Shown here piece after piece: positions 44,315-51,900 of a stretch of 64,000 nucleotides of DNA. Both the position numbers and the translations under genes were made by a program. Position 1 is the first letter of the stretch, and every line of letters starts with the position of its first letter. The notes beneath the pieces were generated by a model that was not told the origin of the DNA, did no database searches, and worked only from the letters and a program-made list of their open reading frames with translations. Location of the stretch: positions 1-64,000 of the forward strand of contig CAWVRH010000007.1 in NCBI GenBank assembly GCA_963932545.1. The letters run 5' to 3'. This DNA comes from UBA8337 sp963932545 (GTDB taxonomy: Bacteria; Pseudomonadota; Alphaproteobacteria; RS24).

Positions 44315-45295
44315 ATGAGCCAAAAAACAAAAGTAATTGGTATCGGATCTTACCTGCCTGAAAAAATCGTCAGCAATGAGGATCTGACAAAAACTCTAGA
44401 CACCAGTGATGAGTGGATTCAAAGCCGCTCGGGTATTCAGCAGCGCCATCAGGCCGCAGAAGATGAGACCACCTCTGATTTAGCGGTTCAGGCCGCGCAA
44501 GACGCTTTGGCAAATGCCAAGCTGAGCGTCGACGACATTGATTTGATTATCGTCGCCACGACAACTCCCGATTTGACGTTTCCGGCCACGGCGGCCTTGG
44601 TGCAGAAAAAACTAGGGATGCGCCATGGCGCGGCTTTTGATGTGCAGGCAGTATGCTCTGGCTTTGTTTATGGTTTGAGTGTGGCCAGCGCTATGTTGGA
44701 AACTGGGCAAGCCAAACGCGCCTTGCTCATCGGTGCCGAAACCATGACCCGCTTGCTAGATATGGACGACCGAGGCACGGCCGTTTTGTTCGGCGATGGC
44801 GCAGGCGCGGTTGTGCTGGAGGGCTATGACGTGGCGCCAGACGAGCTAGACACAGCCAGCCATGTGATCGGCTCTTATTTGCGATCGGATGGGGAATTGT
44901 CGGACATTCTTTATGTCGATGGTGGGCCCTCGACCACAGGCACAACGGGGTATCTTCGCATGCAGGGGCGTGAGGTCTATCGCCATGCGGTGGGCAATAT
45001 TTCCGACGCAATCAACACGCTATTGCACCGTACAGGGATGGCCATCGCCGATGTCGATTGGTTTGTGCCGCATCAAGCGAATAAGCGCATCATCGATGGG
45101 GTCGCCAAAAAAATTGGCTTGCCGATTGAAAAGACGGTGGTCACCATTCACCAACATGCCAATACATCGGCAGCCTCTATTCCTTTGGCGCTATGCGAAA
45201 TCGTTAGACAGGGCAAAGTAAAGCCAGGGGATATCATAATGCTGGAGGCCATGGGCGGAGGCCTGACTTGGGGCGCCAATCTTATTCGCTGGTAA
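44315..45295 (+). CDS. fabH: 3-oxoacyl-[ACP] synthase III
   Basis: FabH starts fatty acid synthesis by condensing acetyl-CoA with malonyl-ACP. The catalytic Cys is in FDVQAVCSGFVYGL near residue 115; the His in FVPHQANKRIIDG and Asn in HQHANTSAASIPLAL complete the triad. The N-terminus (GIGSYLPEKIVSNEDL) and the C-terminal GGGLTWGANLIRW are typical. Length is 326 residues. It follows plsX by 24 bases. Confidence 0.97.
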   Translation: MSQKTKVIGIGSYLPEKIVSNEDLTKTLDTSDEWIQSRSGIQQRHQAAEDETTSDLAVQAAQDALANAKLSVDDIDLIIVATTTPDLTFPATAALVQKKLGMRHGAAFDVQAVCSGFVYGLSVASAMLETGQAKRALLIGAETMTRLLDMDDRGTAVLFGDGAGAVVLEGYDVAPDELDTASHVIGSYLRSDGELSDILYVDGGPSTTGTTGYLRMQGREVYRHAVGNISDAINTLLHRTGMAIADVDWFVPHQANKRIIDGVAKKIGLPIEKTVVTIHQHANTSAASIPLALCEIVRQGKVKPGDIIMLEAMGGGLTWGANLIRW

Positions 45296-45378
45296 TAACC
45301 TTGCGTTAACGTTTTGTTTTTGCTTGCGTGACTTAAATCTCATGTGCTTATATTCATATATGGTCAGGGAGATTTACG

Positions 45379-45681
45379 GTGGGAAAAACGATTACGCGCG
45401 CTGATTTAAGTGAGGTTGTTTACAATACCGTTGGTCTTTCGCGAAGCGAGTCGGCTCAGATTGTGGAAACCGTTCTCGATCTTGTCTCGGATGCTTTGGT
45501 TCGTGGCGATGATGTTAAACTTTCTTCTTTTGGGTCGTTTCTTGTGCGCCATAAAAATGGCCGCGTGGGACGCAATCCTAAAACCGGCGAAGAAGTGCCG
45601 ATTGACCCACGCCGCGTTCTCAGCTTTCGCGCCAGTCATGTCCTCAAAAGTAAAATCAACAAAATGGCCGGCCTCGACTAG
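45379..45681 (+). CDS. ihfA: Integration host factor subunit alpha
   Basis: IHF-alpha, paired with IHF-beta, bends DNA sharply. ITRADLSEVVYNTVGLSRSES at the N-terminus and the arm region GRNPKTGEEVPIDPRRVLSFRASHVLKSKIN identify IhfA rather than HU. Length is 100 residues. The start is GTG 45379 with GGGAG at good spacing. It lies between fabH and a MerR-type gene, its standard neighbours in this class. Confidence 0.96.
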   Translation: MGKTITRADLSEVVYNTVGLSRSESAQIVETVLDLVSDALVRGDDVKLSSFGSFLVRHKNGRVGRNPKTGEEVPIDPRRVLSFRASHVLKSKINKMAGLD

Positions 45682-45690
45682 GTCGATCGC

Positions 45691-46083
45691 ATGAGTGACA
45701 CAAAATCAGAAACCGCCTTTCGAACCATTAGCGAGGTTGCGCAAGCCCTGACGCTCAAGCCACATGTGCTGCGCTTTTGGGAAAGCAAATTTGAACAAAT
45801 CCAGCCGATGAAGCGCGCCAATGGGCGGCGCTATTATCGTCCTGAAGATGTGGCGCTCATCTCTGGCATCCAGCATTTATTGTACGAGCAGGGCATGACC
45901 ATCAAGGGCGTGCAAAAGCTCATTAAGGATGAAGGCATTGCCAGCATTCGTGCGCAGCGCCAAGCTAGTCAGCAAAAGTCGACCGAAGGCACGCAGCTAA
46001 CGCTAGAGCAACGCGGTCAATTAGCGGCCGCACGCCAAAGCCTTCAGCAAGCGCAACTTTTACTCGCAGATAAAGACGCCTAG
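45691..46083 (+). CDS. MerR-family transcriptional regulator
   Basis: The 130-residue protein has a winged-helix MerR DNA-binding domain: FRTISEVAQALTLKPHVLRFWESKFEQIQPMKRANGRRYYRPEDVALISGIQHLL, followed by a helix (EQGMTIKGVQKLIKDEG) and a short Gln-rich C-terminal tail with no metal-binding cysteines. It resembles the regulator usually found next to ihfA in this class; its targets are not evident. It is 9 bases after ihfA and upstream of tRNA-Pro(GGG). Confidence 0.92.
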   Translation: MSDTKSETAFRTISEVAQALTLKPHVLRFWESKFEQIQPMKRANGRRYYRPEDVALISGIQHLLYEQGMTIKGVQKLIKDEGIASIRAQRQASQQKSTEGTQLTLEQRGQLAAARQSLQQAQLLLADKDA

Positions 46084-46139
46084 TCTCAGCTTAAGCTGGC
46101 TTGCCTTTTGGCTCAAAAGCTTTTAGAAATTCCTCACGT

Positions 46140-46216
46140 CGGAGCGTAGCGCAGCCCGGTAGCGCACTTGTCTGGGGGACAAGGGGTCGTGGGTTCGAAT
46201 CCCGCCGCTCCGACCA
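46140..46216 (+). tRNA. tRNA-Pro (anticodon GGG)
   Basis: The 77-nt sequence has acceptor stem CGGAGCG/CGCTCCG, discriminator A, and encoded CCA at 46214-46216. The T-arm contains GGGTTCGAATCCC and the anticodon stem CTTGT/ACAAG encloses loop CTGGGGG, giving anticodon GGG, which reads CCC and CCU. Confidence 0.96.
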
Positions 46217-46259
46217 ATTCGATACCATAAGTGGCCCCCGCTTATTTTGGAGAGAAAAA

Positions 46260-46340
46260 ATGACTTCTATTTTACCTATCGTAATTTTTATTGCGGCTAT
46301 GTTTATTTTGAACATTATTCAGTTCGGCCGCCCAGACTAA
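46260..46340 (+). CDS. 26-residue single-helix membrane microprotein
   Basis: A short frame (ATG 46260, TAA 46338-46340) codes for 26 residues. After MTS, about 17 residues are almost all hydrophobic (Ile, Leu, Val, Phe, Ala), then NIIQFGRPD at the C-terminus. TTGGAGAG lies at ideal spacing upstream, and a strong terminator follows 31 bases after the stop, so this looks like a complete transcription unit behind tRNA-Pro. I do not recognise a family with certainty. Confidence 0.6.
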   Translation: MTSILPIVIFIAAMFILNIIQFGRPD

Positions 46341-46371
46341 GCCTATCGTCTCTCATTTATGGAGACCGAAT

Positions 46372-46403
46372 AAAAGCCGCTTCCCTTCGGGAGCGGCTTT
46401 TTA
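46372..46403 (+). terminator. Rho-independent terminator
   Basis: AAAAGCCGC and GCGGCTTTT pair, extended by TCCC/GGGA with one bulged T, around a TTC loop, and T-rich sequence follows. It closes the tRNA-Pro/microprotein unit. Confidence 0.88.
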
Positions 46404-46416
46404 TTTTGAGCGTACT

Positions 46417-46471
46417 CTTCCTCGTCGGGGCTTATTCTTCCTCGTCGGGACTTATTCTGCCTCGTCGGGAC
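46417..46471. repeat. Three tandem ~20-bp repeats at the end of the DUF2842 gene
   Basis: CTTCCTCGTCGGGGCTTATT (46417-46436) is repeated with one change at 46437-46456 and again, in part, from 46457 (CTGCCTCGTCGGGAC). The stop codon and last residues of the reverse-strand DUF2842 gene lie in the second and third units. The first unit and most of the second lie in its 3' flank. Confidence 0.85.
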
Positions 46472-46709
46472 GTTGCATCCAATAAATAATCGCGCCCGCC
46501 GGAAGCACCCAAGCGATGCCGGTAACCAGATAAAACAAAAACTCGATTGCCTTATTGTCCGGAACGCCGCTCGTCACCGCCACGGTCATCACCAAGAGGG
46601 CGTAAAACACAATTAGGGCAAGCATGGCAACAAGGCCAATAAGTTTGCGCAAGCGCATAGGCAGCCAAGGTTTACGAAACGGTTTATTAGGTTTTTGAAT
46701 ATCTGTCAT
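46452..46709 (-). CDS. DUF2842 family membrane protein
   Basis: The 85-residue protein has a basic, proline-containing N-terminal segment (NKPFRKPWLPMRLRKLIG) and two transmembrane segments (about residues 22-45 and 55-75), ending in MQRPDEAE. This layout matches the small alphaproteobacterial DUF2842 family of unknown function. ATG 46709 is chosen; the frame is open further upstream to 46856 but would overlap the divergent ctaA gene. Its C-terminus lies within the 20-bp tandem repeat. Confidence 0.75.
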   Translation of the reverse strand: MTDIQKPNKPFRKPWLPMRLRKLIGLVAMLALIVFYALLVMTVAVTSGVPDNKAIEFLFYLVTGIAWVLPAGAIIYWMQRPDEAE

Positions 46710-46811
46710 GCTAAGTGGGTAGCACAAAAGCGGCAAGGCTTCCAAAGTGTAAAGCGCTCTAGCGATGTTTGGTCGCAAGGCGAGGGGGCGAAAACGCGGT
46801 ATAACGCTCGC

Positions 46812-47870
46812 ATGACAGAAAAAGCACAAATCGATATCTCGCCCGCCGATCGGCAAATCGCCATGTGGCTATTCACGGTCGCTGGCTTCGTGGTTCTCAT
46901 GGTGCTGGTTGGGGGGCTAACGCGCCTTACCGATAGCGGCCTGTCGATTACCGAATGGGCGCCTATTCGCGGCGCCATTCCGCCGCTCTCCCATGCCGAT
47001 TGGATGAGCGAGTTCAACAAATACCGACAAATCCCCGAATATCTGCTGGTTAATGCCGGTATGTCACTGGCCGAGTTTCAGTTCATCTATTGGTGGGAGT
47101 GGGGGCATCGCTTCTTGGGTCGCGTGGTCGGCTTGGTGTTTTTGCTGCCGTTCTTGGTGTTTCTCGTGCAAGGCAAAATCAGCCGCGCCCGCATGCCCGC
47201 CCTGTTGGGGCTTTTCGTATTGGGCGGACTGCAAGGGTTTATGGGCTGGTATATGGTGGCCAGTGGCCTGACCGAAAGAGTGGACGTGAGCCAATACCGA
47301 TTGGCCATGCACTTGGGATTGGCTTTGATTATTTTCTGCTGCAGCGTTTGGTTGGCCTTGGGCTATCGGCGTGGAACGCAAAACCAAAACCCTCGCTCCA
47401 CGACGATGCTCGTCGCGGGCGCCATTGTCGTTGTCGTGCTCCTGCAATCTTTGCTCGGCGCGCTGGTGGCGGGTTTGGATGCCGGCACCACTTATACCGA
47501 TTGGCCGCGGATGGATGGCGATTTCATTCCGTCCGGCCTTTTGGCGCAGCAGCCGATCTGGCGTAATTTCTTCGAGAACATTCTAACCGTGCAATTCGAT
47601 CACCGCATGGCCGCTTATGCCATCACCGCTTTGGTTGGCTGGCACATCTATAAAGTGCTAACCAGCCAAACCGATGTCCGCGTGCGCCAAAGCGCCATTG
47701 TCTTGGGCGGGGCGGTAAGCGTGCAAATCATCCTCGGCATACTTGCCTTAATATGGGCCGTGCCGATGGGCTTGGCGGCTGCGCACCAGCTTGGCGCCGT
47801 GGCGGTTTTGGCAACCGCAGTCACGCATTTGCACCTGTTGCGCTTTAAATCGCGCGAAAACAACGCGTAA
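46812..47870 (+). CDS. ctaA: Heme A synthase (COX15/CtaA family)
   Basis: CtaA converts heme O to heme A for aa3-type cytochrome oxidase. The 352-residue polytopic protein has VLVGGLTRLTDSGLSITEWAPIRGAIPPL at the first helix end, EFQFIYWWEWGHRFLGRVVGLVFLLPF with conserved His, and FDHRMAAYAITALVGWH in the second half. This is the COX15-type found in alphaproteobacteria and mitochondria. ATG 46812 begins 40 codons into the longest frame. It is divergent from the DUF2842 gene. COX10 and oxidase genes are not in the window. Confidence 0.94.
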   Translation: MTEKAQIDISPADRQIAMWLFTVAGFVVLMVLVGGLTRLTDSGLSITEWAPIRGAIPPLSHADWMSEFNKYRQIPEYLLVNAGMSLAEFQFIYWWEWGHRFLGRVVGLVFLLPFLVFLVQGKISRARMPALLGLFVLGGLQGFMGWYMVASGLTERVDVSQYRLAMHLGLALIIFCCSVWLALGYRRGTQNQNPRSTTMLVAGAIVVVVLLQSLLGALVAGLDAGTTYTDWPRMDGDFIPSGLLAQQPIWRNFFENILTVQFDHRMAAYAITALVGWHIYKVLTSQTDVRVRQSAIVLGGAVSVQIILGILALIWAVPMGLAAAHQLGAVAVLATAVTHLHLLRFKSRENNA

Positions 47871-47972
47871 TCATACGGTAAATAAATACCAAAATAATAA
47901 GCCATTGTTTTTGCTATATAAAAACACCTAAAACGCACTTGCTTTCGGGGCTGAGGCCACGTAAAACACGTT

Positions 47973-47999
47973 CAACATCTAATAAGGGGCCTAATGTTG
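47973..47999 (+). promoter_or_regulatory. Possible leader hairpin before rplM
   Basis: CAACAT (47973-47978) and ATGTTG (47994-47999) form an inverted repeat about 22 bases before the rplM start, in a 151-base leader. It could be part of an L13 leader that controls the operon, but the stem is short and no protein site is proven. Confidence 0.2.
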
Positions 48000-48021
48000 G
48001 GCTTTTGGATAGGAAATAGTT

Positions 48022-48483
48022 ATGAAGACTTATTCTGCGAAACCGTCTGATATTGAGAAAAAGTGGATTCTCATTGATGCCGAGAACTTGGTTGTCGGTC
48101 GCCTGGCAGCTGTGATTGCGTCGCGCTTGCGCGGCAAACACCTGCCGACTTTCACGCCGCATATGGATACGGGCGATCACGTCATTGTTATCAATGCTGA
48201 GAAAGTGAAATTCACGGGTAAAAAATTGTCCGACAAGAAATATTATCGTCACACGGGATATCCCGGCGGTATTAAAGAGACGACTCCGGAGAAAGTGCTG
48301 GAAGGCAAATTCCCAGAGCGCCTTGTTGAAATGGCAGTGAAACGCATGTTGCCACGTGGCCCAATGGCCCGTCAGCAGTTCAGCAATTTAAAAGTCTATG
48401 CAGGCCCTGAGCATCCCCATGTTGCTCAGTCTCCAGAAATTCTGGACGTCGCATCGATGAACACTAAGAATGTGAGGGCATAG
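48022..48483 (+). CDS. rplM: 50S ribosomal protein L13
   Basis: L13 is an early-assembly protein of the large subunit. WILIDAENLVVGRLAAVIASRLRGK at the N-terminus, VIVINAEKVKFTGKKLSDKKYYRHTGYPGG, and GMLPRG-type RMLPRGPMARQQFSNLKVYAGPEHPH are the family blocks. AGGAAA precedes ATG 48022. The 153-residue length is normal. rpsI follows after 2 bases. Confidence 0.98.
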   Translation: MKTYSAKPSDIEKKWILIDAENLVVGRLAAVIASRLRGKHLPTFTPHMDTGDHVIVINAEKVKFTGKKLSDKKYYRHTGYPGGIKETTPEKVLEGKFPERLVEMAVKRMLPRGPMARQQFSNLKVYAGPEHPHVAQSPEILDVASMNTKNVRA

Positions 48484-48485
48484 GT

Positions 48486-49016
48486 ATGTCGGATACAGTA
48501 GAAACACCGGTAGAAAATACCGACACAGCGCTTAGCTACGCCCTTGAAGGCGCAGCCAGCGTAGATGGCAGCGTAACGGCCGAAACCGTTGCCGCTCCTG
48601 CCGCGCCCGTCGAGCCACAAATTGACGAGCATGGCCGTGCCTATGCAACTGGCAAACGTAAGAATGCCATTGCTCGGGTTTGGATTAAACCAGGCACCGG
48701 ACTGATTACGGTAAATGGAAAAACCGAAGAAGTTTTCTTCGCCCGTCCTGTGTTGCGCATGATTTTGCGTCAACCTCTCATCGCTGCTGAGCGCAATGGC
48801 CAATTTGATGTGGTCGCGACGGTAAGTGGTGGCGGTCTGTCGGGTCAAGCTGGTGCGGTGCGTCATGGTATTTCCAAGTCGCTGACGTATTATGAACCCG
48901 GTCTTCGCGGTGTTCTCAAAAGCGGTGGCTTCCTGACACGCGATAGCCGTGTTGTAGAACGTAAGAAATATGGTCGTGCCAAAGCGCGTCGTAGCTTCCA
49001 GTTCTCTAAACGCTAG
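48486..49016 (+). CDS. rpsI: 30S ribosomal protein S9
   Basis: S9 binds in the head of the small subunit with its C-terminal tail near the P site. The conserved domain starts near residue 50 (YATGKRKNAIARVWIKPGTG) and ends in RRSFQFSKR with the universal C-terminal Lys-Arg. The first ~45 residues form an acidic extension rich in Ala, Glu and Thr, as in many alphaproteobacterial S9 proteins. Length is 176 residues. Confidence 0.98.
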   Translation: MSDTVETPVENTDTALSYALEGAASVDGSVTAETVAAPAAPVEPQIDEHGRAYATGKRKNAIARVWIKPGTGLITVNGKTEEVFFARPVLRMILRQPLIAAERNGQFDVVATVSGGGLSGQAGAVRHGISKSLTYYEPGLRGVLKSGGFLTRDSRVVERKKYGRAKARRSFQFSKR

Positions 49017-49038
49017 GTCTTTTGCCTTTTACGAAAAG

Positions 49039-49067
49039 AAAAAGGGACCTTTTGGTCCCTTTTTTTG
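49039..49067 (+). terminator. Rho-independent terminator after rpsI
   Basis: AAAAAGGGACC (49039-49049) pairs perfectly with GGTCCCTTTTT (49054-49064) around a TTTT loop, with more T after. It is 22 bases past the rpsI stop. Confidence 0.93.
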
Positions 49068-49104
49068 TTATGTAGAAAGAACATAATAGAAGAGAGATTC
49101 GAAG

Positions 49105-49575
49105 ATGGACAAAATTCCTGGAAGCAGTGTAACGATAACGGAAATCATGGAGTTCCTGCCGCATCGGTACCCGTTTTTGCTGGTCGACCGCGTGGTGGAA
49201 ATGGATGGCGAGAAATCGGGCGTTGGCATTAAAAATGTGACCGCGTCGGAGCCTTGGTTTACGGGGCATTTCCCAGACAACCCAGTGTTTCCAGGCGTCT
49301 TGATTATCGAGGCTATTGCTCAAGTTTCGGCTATTTTGGTTATGCAAAATGCCAAGGATGAAGGCAATCCGATGGTCACCAAGACGATTTATTTCATGAC
49401 GGTCGATAAAGTGCGCTTCCGTAATCCAGTGACGCCGGGTGATCAGATGCGCATCCATGTGACGCAAATTCGTCGTCGCGGCATGGCCTATAAATTTAAA
49501 GGCGAAGTTTTCGTCGAAGGCAAATTAATGGCTGAAGGCGAGATTATGGCGATTAATCACGATTCAGACGCTTAA
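49105..49575 (+). CDS. fabZ: 3-hydroxyacyl-[ACP] dehydratase FabZ
   Basis: FabZ dehydrates 3-hydroxyacyl-ACP in fatty acid elongation. It has the hot-dog fold signatures EIMEFLPHRYPFLLVDRVVE with catalytic His, and WFTGHFPDNPVFPGVLIIEAIAQVSAIL with catalytic Glu. Length is 156 residues. It is not in an lpx cluster here; standing alone after the ribosomal operon suggests either the only fabZ or a second copy. GAGAGATTCGAAG precedes ATG 49105. Confidence 0.93.
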   Translation: MDKIPGSSVTITEIMEFLPHRYPFLLVDRVVEMDGEKSGVGIKNVTASEPWFTGHFPDNPVFPGVLIIEAIAQVSAILVMQNAKDEGNPMVTKTIYFMTVDKVRFRNPVTPGDQMRIHVTQIRRRGMAYKFKGEVFVEGKLMAEGEIMAINHDSDA

Positions 49576-49592
49576 GGTTTAGGGGTACGAAG

Positions 49593-50636
49593 ATGAGTAA
49601 GGCAAAAATCAACGTCGGCATTTTAGGCGCGTCGGGTTACACTGGCGCCGATGCCGTGCGCTTGCTTGCCGCTCATCCAAATGTCGAGATTACGCTGCTG
49701 ACCGGAAATGCCCATGCGGGCAAACCGTTGGCCGAAATTTACCCGCAGTTCGGCGGTCTTTCGATGCCGAACTTGGTGAAAGCCGAGGATGCGGATTGGA
49801 GCGATATCGATGCGGTGATTTGTGGGCTACCCCATTCTACCGCGCAAGATGTGATTGCCAATATTCCGGCCCATGTGCGGGTCATCGATATGTCGGCAGA
49901 CTTCCGGTTGCGCGATGCGCAAACTTATTCGCAATGGTATGGCCGCTCGCACGACCAAGCGGCGCTGTTGAGCGAGGCGGTTTATGGGCTGAGCGAGCAT
50001 TATCGCGACGAGATAAAAAATGCGCGGCTGGTGGCTTGTCCGGGGTGTTACCCCACGGCTGCCCTAAGCGCGCTCATGCCCTTGTTGAAGGCTGGCTTGG
50101 TGACCACCCAAGATTTAATTATCGACGCGAAATCGGGCGTCACAGGTGCCGGACGCAGCTTGAAAGAACAGAATCTTTTCTCTGAAGTGGCGGAAGGCAT
50201 GAACGCCTATGCCGTAGGTGCCCATCGGCATGCGCCAGAAATTGAGCAAGAGTTGGGCCAAGCTTCGGGGCAGCCAGAGGTTCGCATCAGTTTTACGCCG
50301 CACCTCGTGCCGATGAACCGTGGCGAGTATGTATCGATTTATGCCAAGGTGGCGTCAGGCGCCACCGCTTCGGATATGAAGGCGGCATGGAACGTGTTTT
50401 ATGCCGATAAGCCATTTGTGCGCGTGGTCGATGCGACGCCAGCGACGCGCCATGTGCGGGGCTCGAATTATTGTTTGCTGTCGGCTTTTGACGACCGGAT
50501 TGACGGGCGGGTAATTTTATTCTCGACCTTGGACAATCTGGTTAAAGGCTCCAGCGGGCAGGCCGTGCAGAATTTGAATTTAATGTTTGGCTTTGACGAA
50601 ACCGCTGGTTTACTGCAACAGCCGCTTTATCCGTAA
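49593..50636 (+). CDS. argC: N-acetyl-gamma-glutamyl-phosphate reductase
   Basis: ArgC is the third enzyme of arginine synthesis. GILGASGYTGADAVRLLAAHP is the NADP site, and VACPGCYPTAALSALMPLL carries the catalytic Cys. The C-terminal KGSSGQAVQNLNLMFG is conserved. Length is 347 residues. The rpsI-argC proximity is common in this class; fabZ intervenes here. It is followed by the aminotransferase gene after 64 bases. Confidence 0.96.
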   Translation: MSKAKINVGILGASGYTGADAVRLLAAHPNVEITLLTGNAHAGKPLAEIYPQFGGLSMPNLVKAEDADWSDIDAVICGLPHSTAQDVIANIPAHVRVIDMSADFRLRDAQTYSQWYGRSHDQAALLSEAVYGLSEHYRDEIKNARLVACPGCYPTAALSALMPLLKAGLVTTQDLIIDAKSGVTGAGRSLKEQNLFSEVAEGMNAYAVGAHRHAPEIEQELGQASGQPEVRISFTPHLVPMNRGEYVSIYAKVASGATASDMKAAWNVFYADKPFVRVVDATPATRHVRGSNYCLLSAFDDRIDGRVILFSTLDNLVKGSSGQAVQNLNLMFGFDETAGLLQQPLYP

Positions 50637-50700
50637 AAAGTCATTCTGTTGCCGTATTTCGCGGTCAAAAGAAGACTTTCAACTAAGTAATGGGACGACG

Positions 50701-51900
50701 ATGGAAAACGAATTTCACCGCATTCAACGACTGCCACCCTATGTTTTCGAGAGCGTTAACAAGCTAAAAGCTGAGGCACGCGCGCAAGGGAAAGATATTA
50801 TCGACTTCGGCATGGGCAACCCAGACCTGCCGACGCCGAAGCATATTGTCGAGAAATTGGTCGAGACAGTTCGTAACCCGCGCACGCACCGCTATTCGGC
50901 GTCCAAAGGCATTCCGGGCCTGCGTAAAGCCCAAGCCAATTATTATGAGCGCCGGTTTGGGGTGAAACTCAACCCAGACACAGAAGTTATCGCGACACTT
51001 GGTTCGAAAGAGGGCTTTGCCAATATGGCACAGGCCATCACCGACCCCGGCGATGTTATTCTTGTGCCCAATCCGACTTATCCTATTCATGCTTTCGGCT
51101 TCATCATCTCGGGCGCGACCATTCGCCATTTACCAAATGAGACAGACACAGACTTTTTTGAGGTGCTAGATCAAGCCGTCGTGCATAGCCATCCAAAGCC
51201 TAAGGCTTTGGTGTTGAACTATCCGGGCAATCCGACGGCGCAAGTGGTCGATCTCGATTTCTATAAAAAAGTCGTCGCCTATGCCAAAAAGCACGACATT
51301 ATTTTGCTGTCGGATTTGGCTTATGCCGAGATTTATTTCGACGAAGACAATCCGCCGCCGTCGATTTTGCAAATTGATGGTGCCAAAGATGTGGCTGTTG
51401 AGTTTACGTCCTTGTCGAAAACGTTTTCCATGCCCGGCTGGCGCATGGGCTTTGCGGTTGGCAATGAGCGCCTCATCGGCGCGCTGACAAGGATTAAATC
51501 TTATCTCGACTATGGCGCTTTCACGCCCATTCAAGTGGCGGCGGCTACGGCTTTGGATAGTCCGGAAGAAGTCATCCAAGAAATTCGCCAGGTCTATAAA
51601 GAGCGCCGCGACGTGTTGGTCGATGTGTTTCACCGCTCGGGCTGGGATGTGCCAGCCCCGCAAGCGACGATGTTTGCTTGGGCGAAAATTCCCGAGCCTT
51701 TTACGCATATGAAATCGCTTGAGTTCTCGACTTTGCTTTTGCAAGAGGCGGATATTGCCGTCTCGCCGGGCATTGGCTTTGGCGAATATGGCGATGATTA
51801 TGTGCGCATTGCTTTGGTAGAAAACGAGCAACGCATTCGCCAAGCCGGTCGTAATTTGAAGCGTTTCATGGATTCGCATAAAGCTACGGCCAAGAAATGA
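50701..51900 (+). CDS. PLP-dependent aminotransferase, AlaC-like
   Basis: The 399-residue class I aminotransferase has IDFGMGNPDLPTPKHIVEKL near residue 35, FANMAQAITDPGDVILVPNPTYPIHAF and the PLP Lys in SLSKTFSMPGWRMGFAVGN, with Arg before the end. It is of the glutamate-pyruvate aminotransferase (AlaC) group; many relatives are labelled LL-diaminopimelate aminotransferase, less likely here since dapA-type routes with succinylated intermediates are common. ATG 50701 is chosen over the frame start at 50587. The next gene overlaps by 4 bases. Confidence 0.9.
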   Translation: MENEFHRIQRLPPYVFESVNKLKAEARAQGKDIIDFGMGNPDLPTPKHIVEKLVETVRNPRTHRYSASKGIPGLRKAQANYYERRFGVKLNPDTEVIATLGSKEGFANMAQAITDPGDVILVPNPTYPIHAFGFIISGATIRHLPNETDTDFFEVLDQAVVHSHPKPKALVLNYPGNPTAQVVDLDFYKKVVAYAKKHDIILLSDLAYAEIYFDEDNPPPSILQIDGAKDVAVEFTSLSKTFSMPGWRMGFAVGNERLIGALTRIKSYLDYGAFTPIQVAAATALDSPEEVIQEIRQVYKERRDVLVDVFHRSGWDVPAPQATMFAWAKIPEPFTHMKSLEFSTLLLQEADIAVSPGIGFGEYGDDYVRIALVENEQRIRQAGRNLKRFMDSHKATAKK

